Part shown: piece after piece, positions 1 through 6,446 of the stretch | How the letters are laid out: each line of letters begins with the position of its first letter | How positions within the stretch are numbered: position 1 is the stretch's first letter | Origin: Mycobacterium sp. | Lineage (GTDB): Bacteria > Actinomycetota > Actinomycetes > Mycobacteriales > Mycobacteriaceae | Direction: 5' to 3' | Length of the DNA stretch: 7,087 nucleotides | Assembly: GCA_029256565.1 (NCBI GenBank) | Contig: JAQSXQ010000081.1 | Coordinates: 1 to 7,087, forward strand | Made by a program: the position numbers and the translations under genes | The notes under the pieces: model-generated | Seen by the model: only the letters and a program-made list of their open reading frames with translations | What the model was told of the DNA's origin: nothing | Databases searched by the model: none

Positions 1-2706
1 TGCGCCGCCGGTGGGCGCGACATTGGTGGGGCTGATCGACACGGTCACGGCCCTGGTGACAACTCCACCGTGCCCGTCGTTCACGGTGATGGTGAAGGTG
101 TCCTCCTTATCGGCCGCCGTGGCACCCAACTTCTGAGCGGCATGGCGCGCCGCAGCCGTCGGGGTGTAGGTAAAAGCGCCTGTGGTGGTGACGGTCAAGG
201 TGCCCTTGGTGGGTGCGCCCGATGGCGTGTACGTGAGCGCGTCGTTGTCGGGGTCGACGCCCGTGACATTGCCCGTCACGACGCCGGTCGCGATACTGGG
301 CGCGCCGACTGTGCTGGTCACGGTCGGCACCTTGTTGGTTGGGCTGATGCTCACGGTGACAGTGGTCGTGACGACGCCACGCCTGCCGTCGGTCACCGTC
401 ACGGTGAACGTGTCGGTGGTGACGCTTGCGGGCGCGCCGACCGTCGAGGCGTTGTGCCGGGCAGCCGCGGACGGCGTGTAGGTAAAGGTTCCGTTCGCGG
501 CGACGACCACGTTTCCCTTGGTTGGTGCGCCGGAGACGGTGTAGCTCAACGGGTCTCCGTTGGGGTCCGTCACACCGAGGGCGCCGGTGATGGCGCCTGT
601 GGTTGCGTTGGGAGCGCTCGTCGTCGGCGTCCCCGCTGCAGGATTGGAGTTGGGGGCGGTCAGTGAGATGACGTGGACGACGCCGGCTGGGCCGTCGGTC
701 ACGTACAGCTCGGTGCCGTCTGGGCTGACGACCGCTCTGGGTCGTTGCGTGGCTGAGGGCGCTGCGGCGGCTACGGCGCCGAGCATCGCGCCCGTGGCGG
801 TATTGAACGCGGCGACGCGGCCGGAGCGGTCGGTCACCATTAAGGCAGAGAGATCGCGGCTGACGGCTACTGCGGTCGGTACGTCACCGACCTTGATTCG
901 TCTGATGATGCTTCGAGTCGCAAGGTCGATCACGGACACAGAGGCGTCTTCGGCGCCGACGTACAACTTGGTACTGTCCGAACCGACCGACATGACGGTT
1001 GCTCTGCTGGCCAGGGTCTTTATGACGGTCGCCTTAGTCGACGTCGGGGTGTAACTCAGCAACACCGTGCCGCCGGCGGGTGTTTCAGCCGTGAGATACA
1101 TCTGGGTGTTGTCCGGGCTCGCCGCTATTCCGGTTGGTCGATAGCCGACGGGCAATTTGGTCGTGGTGGTCACCGTGTTCGTCGCGGCGTTAATGCGCAG
1201 CACCGCCCCGCCGCTATAGCTGATCACGGAAACGAACGCGTCTGTAGGGCTCATCGTGATGGCGGTCGGATTGGCGACAGCGATGGTTGCCTTGATCGCG
1301 CCGGTCGCCGTATCGAGAACCGTTACCGTGTTATTGCTTGAGCTGGAAACGTATAGCCACTTGCCGTCTTGTCTCACGGCAACACCGTCGGGTGCGGTTC
1401 CCGCTGAGTAAGTGCCCACGACCTTCGCAGTCACGGTATCGATCACTGTGACGGTGCCTGCGTCGCGGTTGGTTACGTAAACGCGGGTGTTGGTGGCGGT
1501 GATGGCTCCGGCCCCGCTCACGCCACCGATGTCGGTGCGAACGCCCATCGGGATGGCCGCGATCGGCACGTTGATCTGAACGGGCACCTTGTTGACCCCG
1601 TCGGACACGGTGACCGTCATCGCGATGGTGCCTGCCCCCGTTGGGTTGGCGGCGGCGAGGAATCGCTGCGCCGTGGTGGGCGTGTACGTGAACGTCGCCG
1701 TGGTGGCGTTGTAGACGAACGTCCCGACAGCGGGTTTGGTGGTCAGGGTGATCGTCGGCTTCACGCCTTCGGGGTCGGAGGCGACGATCGTGCCGGTCAC
1801 GGCACCGGTCAGGGGATTGGGGACCAGGAAAGTCGCCGTGGCCGTCGGAGCCTGATTCACGACGGCCGTAGCGACGACCTGGGCCGCGGCCAACCGCATG
1901 GCCGTAGGCGCGGGTTCGGTCACCGCTGCCGTCCCGATCTCGCGGCGGGCGGCCGCGAGGAACATCCACGCCAGTGGCGATTCCGTCCAGCCGCGCTGCA
2001 TCGCCGACAGCCATGACGTCAATGCGGGCGCCACGACATTGCTCAGCACCGTCGACACGACGTTCTGCACCGGAGCGACGGCGACGGCGGGTGCCGGGGG
2101 AGTCGGCGTCAGCGACGCCGGGGCGATGGTGGTGGACGAGACCACCGGGGCTGCCGGCGCGGTCGTGGCCGTCGACGGCGTCTGCGCCGAGGTGGTCTGG
2201 ACTGCGGGCGACTTCGGCTCCGTGGCGGACGAGGAGGTGGCGGCAGGTCCGCTGATGGTCGCGGCGGGAGTGGTGTCACGGGATGCCGTGTCGTCGTCGT
2301 GCCGCGGCTTGTTCTTGCCGGTCGGCTCCGTCGCGTTGGAGCCGTAGGTCGACGTCTGCGCCCCACCGGAATGCGAGACGATCACGCCGGGCGCGACGTC
2401 CACTGTCGTGGCAGAGCCGGCGGTGGGCGCGGGGGCGGTGGTCGCGGCGTCGTTCGCCACGGGCGTGGTCGGCGCGGAATCGGTAGGTGTGGCATTGGTC
2501 GTCGGCGGCGCAGTCGTGTCGGCAGGCGACGGTGAGGAGCCGGCGGCGGGCGCGCCATCGCCAGTTTCCTGGCTTGCAGTAGTCGTCGAGTCACCGGCGG
2601 CTTCCGGGCTCGCCCAGGCGACGCCCGCCGGTGTGGCGATGGCGGTGCCGACGCCCAACGCGACGGCAAGGGCGCCCACTCGACCTACGAAATTGCTGTA
2701 TTGCAT
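1..2706 (-). CDS. Secreted cadherin/Ig-like repeat protein with YVTN/YncE-type beta-propeller (partial; C-terminus outside window)
   Basis: One uninterrupted reading frame of 902 codons, open at the window edge. Residues 1-32 form an export signal: R9 near the N-terminus, a hydrophobic stretch (GALAVALGVGTAIA) and a likely cut after A30-W31-A32. Residues 33-212 are a Pro/Thr/Ala/Ser-rich, low-complexity linker. Residues 213-258 hold a motif with W240, W247 and a ...SPLAWMFLAAARREIG core that I associate with large exported mycobacterial repeat proteins. Residues 284-386 are a diverged cadherin/Ig-like repeat. Residues about 395-682 are a YVTN-type propeller (RVYVTNRDAGTVTVIDT at 408-424, then KWLYVSSSSNNTVTVLDT). 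Residues 688-791 and 792-895 are two well-conserved 104-residue repeats with acidic DPNGD/DPDND motifs, possibly calcium-binding, and a fourth repeat begins at 896. The ATG at 2704-2706 is chosen because the signal peptide follows directly; the GGGG at 2716-2719 is only a weak ribosome-binding site. The protein is probably displayed on or released from the cell envelope. Its ligand or function is unknown. Confidence 0.9.
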   Translation of the reverse strand, partial: MQYSNFVGRVGALAVALGVGTAIATPAGVAWASPEAAGDSTTTASQETGDGAPAAGSSPSPADTTAPPTTNATPTDSAPTTPVANDAATTAPAPTAGSATTVDVAPGVIVSHSGGAQTSTYGSNATEPTGKNKPRHDDDTASRDTTPAATISGPAATSSSATEPKSPAVQTTSAQTPSTATTAPAAPVVSSTTIAPASLTPTPPAPAVAVAPVQNVVSTVLSNVVAPALTSWLSAMQRGWTESPLAWMFLAAARREIGTAAVTEPAPTAMRLAAAQVVATAVVNQAPTATATFLVPNPLTGAVTGTIVASDPEGVKPTITLTTKPAVGTFVYNATTATFTYTPTTAQRFLAAANPTGAGTIAMTVTVSDGVNKVPVQINVPIAAIPMGVRTDIGGVSGAGAITATNTRVYVTNRDAGTVTVIDTVTAKVVGTYSAGTAPDGVAVRQDGKWLYVSSSSNNTVTVLDTATGAIKATIAVANPTAITMSPTDAFVSVISYSGGAVLRINAATNTVTTTTKLPVGYRPTGIAASPDNTQMYLTAETPAGGTVLLSYTPTSTKATVIKTLASRATVMSVGSDSTKLYVGAEDASVSVIDLATRSIIRRIKVGDVPTAVAVSRDLSALMVTDRSGRVAAFNTATGAMLGAVAAAAPSATQRPRAVVSPDGTELYVTDGPAGVVHVISLTAPNSNPAAGTPTTSAPNATTGAITGALGVTDPNGDPLSYTVSGAPTKGNVVVAANGTFTYTPSAAARHNASTVGAPASVTTDTFTVTVTDGRRGVVTTTVTVSISPTNKVPTVTSTVGAPSIATGVVTGNVTGVDPDNDALTYTPSGAPTKGTLTVTTTGAFTYTPTAAARHAAQKLGATAADKEDTFTITVNDGHGGVVTRAVTVSISPTNVAPTGGA
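22..645 (-). repeat. Two tandem 312-bp coding repeats (cadherin/Ig-like units)
   Basis: Residues 688-791 and 792-895 of the surface protein are consecutive units of 104 codons. Both contain SGAPTKG, FTYTP, AARH and a terminal VSISPTN. The similarity is also visible in DNA: GTGTAGGTAAA occurs at 164-174 and again at 476-486, an offset of exactly 312 bp. Another unit starts at the window edge, so the array continues outside. Such arrays can change copy number by recombination, which is an inference here. Confidence 0.85.
661..1524 (-). other. YVTN/YncE-type beta-propeller domain segment with atypical codons
   Basis: This part of the surface-protein gene encodes residues about 395-682. Several blades are recognisable by the pattern Y-V-[TS]-x-x-x-x-x-T-V-x-V-[IL]-D-T, for example at Y410, Y453 and in the TKLYVGAEDASVSVIDL block near residue 580. 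The segment contains four AGA (residues 445, 568, 602, 657), two ATA (527, 562) and one TTA (622) codon. I saw none of these in the N-terminal 280 codons or in the two downstream repeats. It therefore may have a different origin from the rest of the gene. Confidence 0.7.
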
Positions 2707-2737
2707 GACGCACGACCCCAAATGCTCAGGACGAAGC

Positions 2738-2765
2738 CCCTCGTGCGCAGTAATGCGCACGGGGG
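2738..2765 (-). promoter_or_regulatory. Strong hairpin in the leader of the surface-protein gene
   Basis: A perfect 7-bp inverted repeat (GTGCGCA at 2743-2749 and TGCGCAC at 2754-2760) encloses a 4-nt loop. It extends outward by C2742-G2761 and, after one mismatched position (T2741/G2762), by three more C-G pairs. In the minus-strand transcript it would sit 32 nt before the start codon. There is no T-run, so it is not a classic terminator. It could be an RNA structure controlling translation or stability, or a protein-binding palindrome. Confidence 0.6.
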
Positions 2766-2802
2766 AGTTCGGAGAAACGATAAATGGTTTGACGTCGTCG
2801 TC

Positions 2803-2808
2803 AGTTTA
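2803..2808 (-). promoter_or_regulatory. Candidate -10 element for the surface-protein gene
   Basis: Read on the minus strand the hexamer is TAAACT, which fits the mycobacterial TANNNT -10 pattern. It lies in the AT-rich stretch about 100 nt upstream of the ATG. No good -35 element is seen at the usual distance. A start site about 7 nt downstream would give a leader of roughly 90 nt that contains the hairpin at 2738-2765. This rests on pattern matching only. Confidence 0.3.
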
Positions 2809-3129
2809 GCTGATGAAAGACGTTGCTGCACCCATGTCTAGCTAATTTGCTATAGCCGCGATAGCGGTATGAACATGCAGATCAAGACTTATATGCCGTC
2901 ATAGCCAACGGTGACTGATCTTGTTTGCCTGCCAAATCGGGTAAATGGTATGTGAAAAAGGTGGCATCGACCGCGTTACGGGAGTGGCGAATGGGTCGAC
3001 CAATCAAGATCGGATAACGAAGGGGTTATGGCGTCCGCTCGGCCCGACGGGCAGTGGCGATTGCCTGCGCCGACCGCAACCGCCGTGAACGCGTCTCGAA
3101 CGGTGGATGGCCACACGGTTAACTAGTCT

Positions 3130-3170
3130 GGCTCGGGGAATGGCGGTACCCGGCGCCGCTACCCCGAGCC
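3130..3170. other. Long stem-loop upstream of the PAP2 gene
   Basis: GGCTCGGGG (3130-3138) and CCCCGAGCC (3162-3170) are perfect 9-bp complements. An inner stem pairs GCGG (3143-3146) with CCGC (3156-3159), with wobble pairs on either side. There is no T-tract after either arm. It ends 49 nt before the GTG start of the PAP2 gene, and no gene upstream needs a terminator there. It may lie in the PAP2 leader (a TAGTCT hexamer at 3124-3129 resembles a -10 element but has no clear -35) or end an unannotated small RNA. Confidence 0.55.
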
Positions 3171-3208
3171 TGTTCGACTGACCGGCTCGCACGATGTCCC
3201 GCTCCGGC

Positions 3209-3214
3209 GAAAGG
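3209..3214 (+). promoter_or_regulatory. Ribosome-binding site that fixes the GTG start of the PAP2 gene
   Basis: GAAAGG lies 5 nt before the GTG at 3220. An overlapping ATG at 3218 is in another frame and reaches a stop after 16 codons, so GTG at 3220 is preferred. Confidence 0.6.
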
Positions 3215-3219
3215 TCGAT

Positions 3220-4419
3220 GTGTCTGCGATTGACGATGGACCGTCGATCGGGTTCGGGCAGGTCCTGAATCCGCCCGCCGCCCGGGATCGGCGTGGTGAA
3301 CGACTTCGCATCCTGCGGTGGGCGGCAATCGCGACGTGGGCGTTCGTCATCGTCTACCGCACCGTCACCGACGGCTTCGCGTTCAACCGGGAACTGCTGC
3401 TCCTCTACATCGCCACGGGCTTGCTCGTCGCCAGCATCGGCCGCGGCCGCCGCATGCTCTACGTCGTCCGCGACTGGTTGCCCTTCGCGGTGGTCCTGCT
3501 TGCCTACGACCTGAGTCGCGGAGCGGCGACTCTCGTTGGCAGGCCGACGCTGTGGCACTGGCAGGCCGACGCCGACCGGTGGTTGTTCGGCGGGACGATG
3601 CCCACGGTGTGGCTGCAGGAACGCCTCAAGGTGCCGGCCACCCCCTGGTGGGAAGTGGTCATCAGTACCGTCTACATGTCCTTCTTCATCCTTCCGTACG
3701 TGGTTGCGGCGGTCCTGTGGCTGCGCAACCGCGACGAGTGGAAGGCCTTCGTCAAGCTCTTCGTCGGACTGTCGTTCGCTGGGCTGGTCGTCTACACGCT
3801 GGTGCCCGCGGCGCCGCCGTGGGCAGCCGCCCGGTGTACGGCTGCCGACGTCGCCGGTGGCCCGTCCGGACCGAGGTGCATGTTCCGTTCCCCGCGTGGC
3901 GTGCCCGACGGCGGAATCCTCGGCGCGATGCAGACCAGTCAGGACGGCGCGAATCCGTGGATCGAGCGGATCGTCACCCGCGGTTGGGGGAAGCTGAACC
4001 TGCATTCGGCCGGCGCGCTCATCGACCAGGGGCAGGCGAACGTCAACCTCGTCGCCGCCATCCCGTCGCTGCACGCCGGGATGTCCGCCGCCATCGCCGC
4101 GTTCCTCTGGCACCGGGTCAACAAGAAGTGGCGCCCGGTGCTGGTCGCCTACGTACTCATCATGGCGTTCACGCTGGTGTACACCGCCGAGCACTACGTC
4201 GTGGACATCCTGCTGGGCTGGGCATTCGCCGCCGTGATCGCTCTGGCGATCAACCGGCACACCGCGTGGCGGCGCAGGCGGTCAGACGCCCGTGAGATAG
4301 ACCTTGCGCAGAGTCTCCGTGACCGTCCAGACGGTCTCGGCGCCGGCCGCGAGCCGGACCACGTCGCCAGCCTGCAGATGCAGGGTGGGGCTGTCGTCGG
4401 CGAACGCGACGGTGGCTGA
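3220..4419 (+). CDS. PAP2_3-type integral membrane protein (inositol-phosphoceramide-synthase/AUR1-like family)
   Basis: A 399-residue polytopic membrane protein. Hydrophobic segments lie near residues 32-48, 58-74, 84-98, 145-168, 178-197, 306-322 and 326-344. The hallmark motifs of the PAP2_3 branch are present: YDLSRG (96-101), ADADRWLFGG with a following PT.WLQ (116-133), LVPAAPPW (194-201), PSLHAG (282-287, H285) and TAEHYVVDILLGW (322-334). By family analogy H325 is the nucleophile, D329 its partner and H285 the general acid. The classic KxxxxxxRP motif and the Arg of the SRxxxxxH motif are not evident, as is usual in AUR1-like members. These enzymes cleave or transfer phosphate-linked head groups on lipids at the membrane; the real substrate is unknown. 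Residues 355-399 are encoded antisense to the cupin gene and are highly charged and non-membrane, so they look like a run-on tail. Start chosen by its ribosome-binding site. Confidence 0.85.
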   Translation: MSAIDDGPSIGFGQVLNPPAARDRRGERLRILRWAAIATWAFVIVYRTVTDGFAFNRELLLLYIATGLLVASIGRGRRMLYVVRDWLPFAVVLLAYDLSRGAATLVGRPTLWHWQADADRWLFGGTMPTVWLQERLKVPATPWWEVVISTVYMSFFILPYVVAAVLWLRNRDEWKAFVKLFVGLSFAGLVVYTLVPAAPPWAAARCTAADVAGGPSGPRCMFRSPRGVPDGGILGAMQTSQDGANPWIERIVTRGWGKLNLHSAGALIDQGQANVNLVAAIPSLHAGMSAAIAAFLWHRVNKKWRPVLVAYVLIMAFTLVYTAEHYVVDILLGWAFAAVIALAINRHTAWRRRRSDAREIDLAQSLRDRPDGLGAGREPDHVASLQMQGGAVVGERDGG

Positions 4420-4623
4420 CCCGGCGAGCACCACGAACACCTCCTCGGCCTCGACGTCGCTCATCGTGCCCGGCGTCATCTCCCACACGCCGACCTCGAG
4501 CCCGGCGAGTTCGGTCACCGGGTGAGCGGCGGTCGTCGGCGCACCGTCGAGCGACTGTTCGGCCGGGACCGGCGCGCGGTCGAGGTCGATGGTGGCAGCA
4601 TGGACGACGGTGTTCGGTTGCAC
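4282..4623 (-). CDS. Small cupin-domain protein (Cupin_3/DUF861-like)
   Basis: A 113-residue protein with a single small beta-barrel domain. Residues 43-113 match the Cupin_3 pattern: GVWEMTPGTM (45-54), EEVFVVLAGSATVAF (60-74), LQAGDVVRLAAG (83-94) and a closing WTVTETLRKVYLTG (99-112). The usual metal-binding His residues of catalytic cupins are not obvious in the core, though E60/E61 are at the right place in the first motif; members of this family are often uncharacterised or sugar/ureide-binding proteins. The GTG at 4621-4623 is preferred because the frame further upstream gives Arg-rich, non-homologous-looking sequence and would run through the promoter region. Its 3' end overlaps the PAP2 gene by 138 nt, and its 5' end is divergent from the fadE8-type gene, 97 bp away. 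Function not known. Confidence 0.8.
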   Translation of the reverse strand: MQPNTVVHAATIDLDRAPVPAEQSLDGAPTTAAHPVTELAGLEVGVWEMTPGTMSDVEAEEVFVVLAGSATVAFADDSPTLHLQAGDVVRLAAGAETVWTVTETLRKVYLTGV

Positions 4624-4673
4624 CCGAACACTGTGCCGCCTGGACCCGCGCGTGTCACGTCGGGGAAACGACC

Positions 4674-4703
4674 GTATTACGCATCTTGTGCGATTGTCGG
4701 CAA
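4674..4703 (-). promoter_or_regulatory. Candidate promoter of the cupin gene
   Basis: On the minus strand TTGCCG (4698-4703) is followed after 18 nt by TAATAC (4674-4679). Both fit sigma-70/SigA-type -35 and -10 elements. The predicted start site near 4667 would give a leader of about 44 nt before the GTG start. Not experimentally supported. Confidence 0.4.
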
Positions 4704-4708
4704 AATGT

Positions 4709-4720
4709 AACAGTGGGGGC
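4709..4720 (+). promoter_or_regulatory. Possible leaderless start region of the fadE8-type gene
   Basis: A G-run (4715-4719) sits only 1 nt before the ATG at 4721, too close to act as a normal ribosome-binding site. AACAGT at 4709-4714 has A at -11 and T at -7 if transcription begins at the A of the ATG. This fits a leaderless mRNA, which is common in mycobacteria, but the -10 match is weak. Confidence 0.25.
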
Positions 4721-6358
4721 ATGGCTGATACCCACGTCGTCACCAATCAGGTTCCGCCGCTGGAGGACTACAACCCGGCGACCTCGGAGGTGTTGGCCGA
4801 AGCCCTCGTTCGCGAGGGCGGCGGATGGGGTGCCGACGAGGTCAACGAGCTGGGCGCGCTCTGCGGAACCGAACAGGCGCAGCGCTGGGGCGAACTGGCC
4901 GACCGGCACCGTCCCGTGCTGCACACCCACGACCGCTACGGGAACCGCGTCGACGAAGTCGAGTACGACCCCGCCTATCACGAACTCATGACCGTCGCCG
5001 TGACTCACGGCCTGCACGCGGCGCCATGGGCCGACGACCGGCCGGGCGCCCACGTGGTCCGCGCGGCGAAGACGTCGGTGTGGACACCCGAGCCCGGCCA
5101 TCTCTGCCCCATCTCCATGACCTACGCGGTGGTGCCCGCGCTGCGCTTCAACCCCGAACTCGCCGCCGTCTACGAACCGCTGCTCAGCAGCCGCGTCTAC
5201 GACCCGCAGATGAAGGTCCCCAACCGCAAGCGCGGCATCACCGCAGGCATGTCGATGACCGAGAAGCAGGGCGGGTCCGACGTCCGGGCGGGAACCACCG
5301 AGGCCGTGCCGAACGGCTTCGGCACCTACAGCATCACCGGGCACAAGTGGTTCACCTCGGCGCCCATGTCCGACGTCTTCCTCGTGCTCGCCCAGGCTCC
5401 CGGCGGGCTCACCTGCTTCCTGCTGCCGCGCGTGCTTCCCGACGGCACCCGCAACCGGATGTACCTGCAGCGGCTCAAGGACAAGCTCGGCAACCACGCC
5501 AACGCCTCCAGTGAGGTCGAGTACGACGGCGCGATCGCCTGGCGCGTGGGCGAGGAGGGCCGGGGCGTGCCGACCATCATCGAGATGGTCAACCTCACCC
5601 GCCTCGACTGCACACTCGGCAGCGCCACCAGCATGCGCACCGGCCTGACCCGCGCGGTGCACCATGCGCAGCACCGAAAGGCGTTCGGCGAGTACCTGAT
5701 CGACCAGCCGCTGATGCGCAACGTCCTCGCCGACCTCGCCGTGGAGGCCGAGGCGGCGACGATGCTCGCGATGCGAATGGCCGGTGCCACCGACAAGGCA
5801 GTGCACGGCGACCAGCGCGAGACCCTGCTGCGCCGCATCGGGCTGGCCGCGGGCAAGTACTGGGTGTGCAAGCGCGCCACCCCGCACGCGGCGGAGACCA
5901 TGGAATGCCTCGGCGGCAACGGCTACGTCGAGGAGTCCGGGATGCCGAGGCTGTACCGGGAGGCCCCGCTGATGGGCATCTGGGAGGGCTCGGGCAACGT
6001 CAGCGCGCTGGATACGTTGCGTGCCATGGCAACTCGGCCGGAATGCGTCGAGGTGCTGTTCGACGAACTCTCGACCGCCGCGGGCCAGGACGCCCGCTAC
6101 GACGCGCACGTGACGGCGCTGCGCCAGACGCTCGGGTCCGCGGACGACGTGGCGACGATCCAGTACCGCGCGCGCAAGGTGGCCGAGGACATCGCGCTGG
6201 CGCTGCAGGGCGCGCTGCTCATCCGACACGGGCACCCCGCGGTGGCCGAGGCGTTCCTGGCCAGCAGGCTCGGCGGGCAGTGGGGCGGTGCGTTCGGGAC
6301 GCTGCCGACCGGGCTGGACCTGGCGCCGATCATCGAGCGCGCGCTGGTCAAGGGATGA
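4721..6358 (+). CDS. fadE8: AidB-like acyl-CoA dehydrogenase (FadE8-type)
   Basis: A 545-residue FAD-dependent acyl-CoA dehydrogenase of the AidB branch; E. coli AidB is about the same length, longer than the ~380-residue classical enzymes. Visible motifs are GMSMTEKQGGSDVRA (176-190, flavin/substrate pocket), GHKWFTSAP (207-215), HRKAFG (318-323), ECLGGNGYVEES (395-406) and WEGSGN (421-426), in which E422 is the likely catalytic base. Residues about 430-545 form the extra C-terminal helical region typical of AidB-like proteins. The expected role is oxidation of an acyl-CoA to a 2-enoyl-CoA in the cytoplasm; AidB itself binds DNA and is linked to alkylation protection, so a catabolic role is not certain. 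The ATG at 4721 starts a natural MADTHVV... N-terminus; the frame is open 44 codons further upstream but that part overlaps the cupin gene. The following echA4-type gene reproduces the Rv0672-Rv0673 order of M. tuberculosis. Confidence 0.88.
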   Translation: MADTHVVTNQVPPLEDYNPATSEVLAEALVREGGGWGADEVNELGALCGTEQAQRWGELADRHRPVLHTHDRYGNRVDEVEYDPAYHELMTVAVTHGLHAAPWADDRPGAHVVRAAKTSVWTPEPGHLCPISMTYAVVPALRFNPELAAVYEPLLSSRVYDPQMKVPNRKRGITAGMSMTEKQGGSDVRAGTTEAVPNGFGTYSITGHKWFTSAPMSDVFLVLAQAPGGLTCFLLPRVLPDGTRNRMYLQRLKDKLGNHANASSEVEYDGAIAWRVGEEGRGVPTIIEMVNLTRLDCTLGSATSMRTGLTRAVHHAQHRKAFGEYLIDQPLMRNVLADLAVEAEAATMLAMRMAGATDKAVHGDQRETLLRRIGLAAGKYWVCKRATPHAAETMECLGGNGYVEESGMPRLYREAPLMGIWEGSGNVSALDTLRAMATRPECVEVLFDELSTAAGQDARYDAHVTALRQTLGSADDVATIQYRARKVAEDIALALQGALLIRHGHPAVAEAFLASRLGGQWGGAFGTLPTGLDLAPIIERALVKG

Positions 6359-6367
6359 CGGCCCGCC

Positions 6368-6427
6368 GCGAGCGTGCGCGAACTCGGGTTCTGGGTCGGC
6401 GTGTCGCCCGCAGACACGCACGCTCGC
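6368..6427. repeat. 60-nt palindromic element between the fadE8- and echA4-type genes
   Basis: GCGAGCGTGCG (6368-6378) and CGCACGCTCGC (6417-6427) are a perfect 11-bp inverted repeat closing a 38-nt interior. Inside, GCGTGTC (6399-6405) and GACACGC (6413-6419) form a second perfect 7-bp stem with a 7-nt loop. The two stems share bases 6417-6419, so they are mutually exclusive in full. I recall similar GCGAGCGTGCG-type palindromes scattered between genes in mycobacterial genomes, but could not search for copies. It could act as an intercistronic mRNA stabiliser, an attenuating terminator or a dispersed repeat. Confidence 0.7.
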
Positions 6428-6446
6428 CGAGGGTGGTGACGACCGC

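Larger units (their letters stand above)
2707..3219. other. 513-bp divergent intergenic region, no gene seen
   Basis: This lies between the start of the minus-strand surface-protein gene and the plus-strand PAP2 gene. No convincing open reading frame or tRNA is present on either strand. Bases 2821-2940 are about 48% GC by hand count (58 of 120), clearly lower than the genes on both sides. The region must contain the promoters of both flanking genes. It also contains two hairpins described separately (2738-2765 and 3130-3170). The large size and the isolated hairpin leave room for a small RNA, which sequence alone cannot establish. Confidence 0.7.

Noticed and set aside
70..1054. Plus-strand open frames in the surface-protein region
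   Set aside because: They mirror the repeat-bearing minus-strand frame, which has a signal peptide and recognisable domains throughout.
2952..3017. 21-codon plus-strand frame starting GTG (MKKVASTALREWRMGRPIKIG)
   Set aside because: Too short, no ribosome-binding site and no recognisable similarity.
3130..3170. Stem-loop as a classic intrinsic terminator
   Set aside because: No T-run on either strand and no annotated gene ends near it; kept only as an unexplained hairpin.
3171..3180. TGTTCGACTG resembling a tRNA T-loop
   Set aside because: No acceptor, D or anticodon stems can be formed around it; chance match.
3004..4260. 418-codon open frame on the minus strand across the PAP2 gene
   Set aside because: Charged low-complexity translation with no motif, opposite a well-supported membrane protein gene.
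4589..4720. 44-codon upstream extension of the fadE8-type protein
   Set aside because: It would overlap the cupin start and the promoter region, and its sequence is Arg/Cys-rich and unlike the family.
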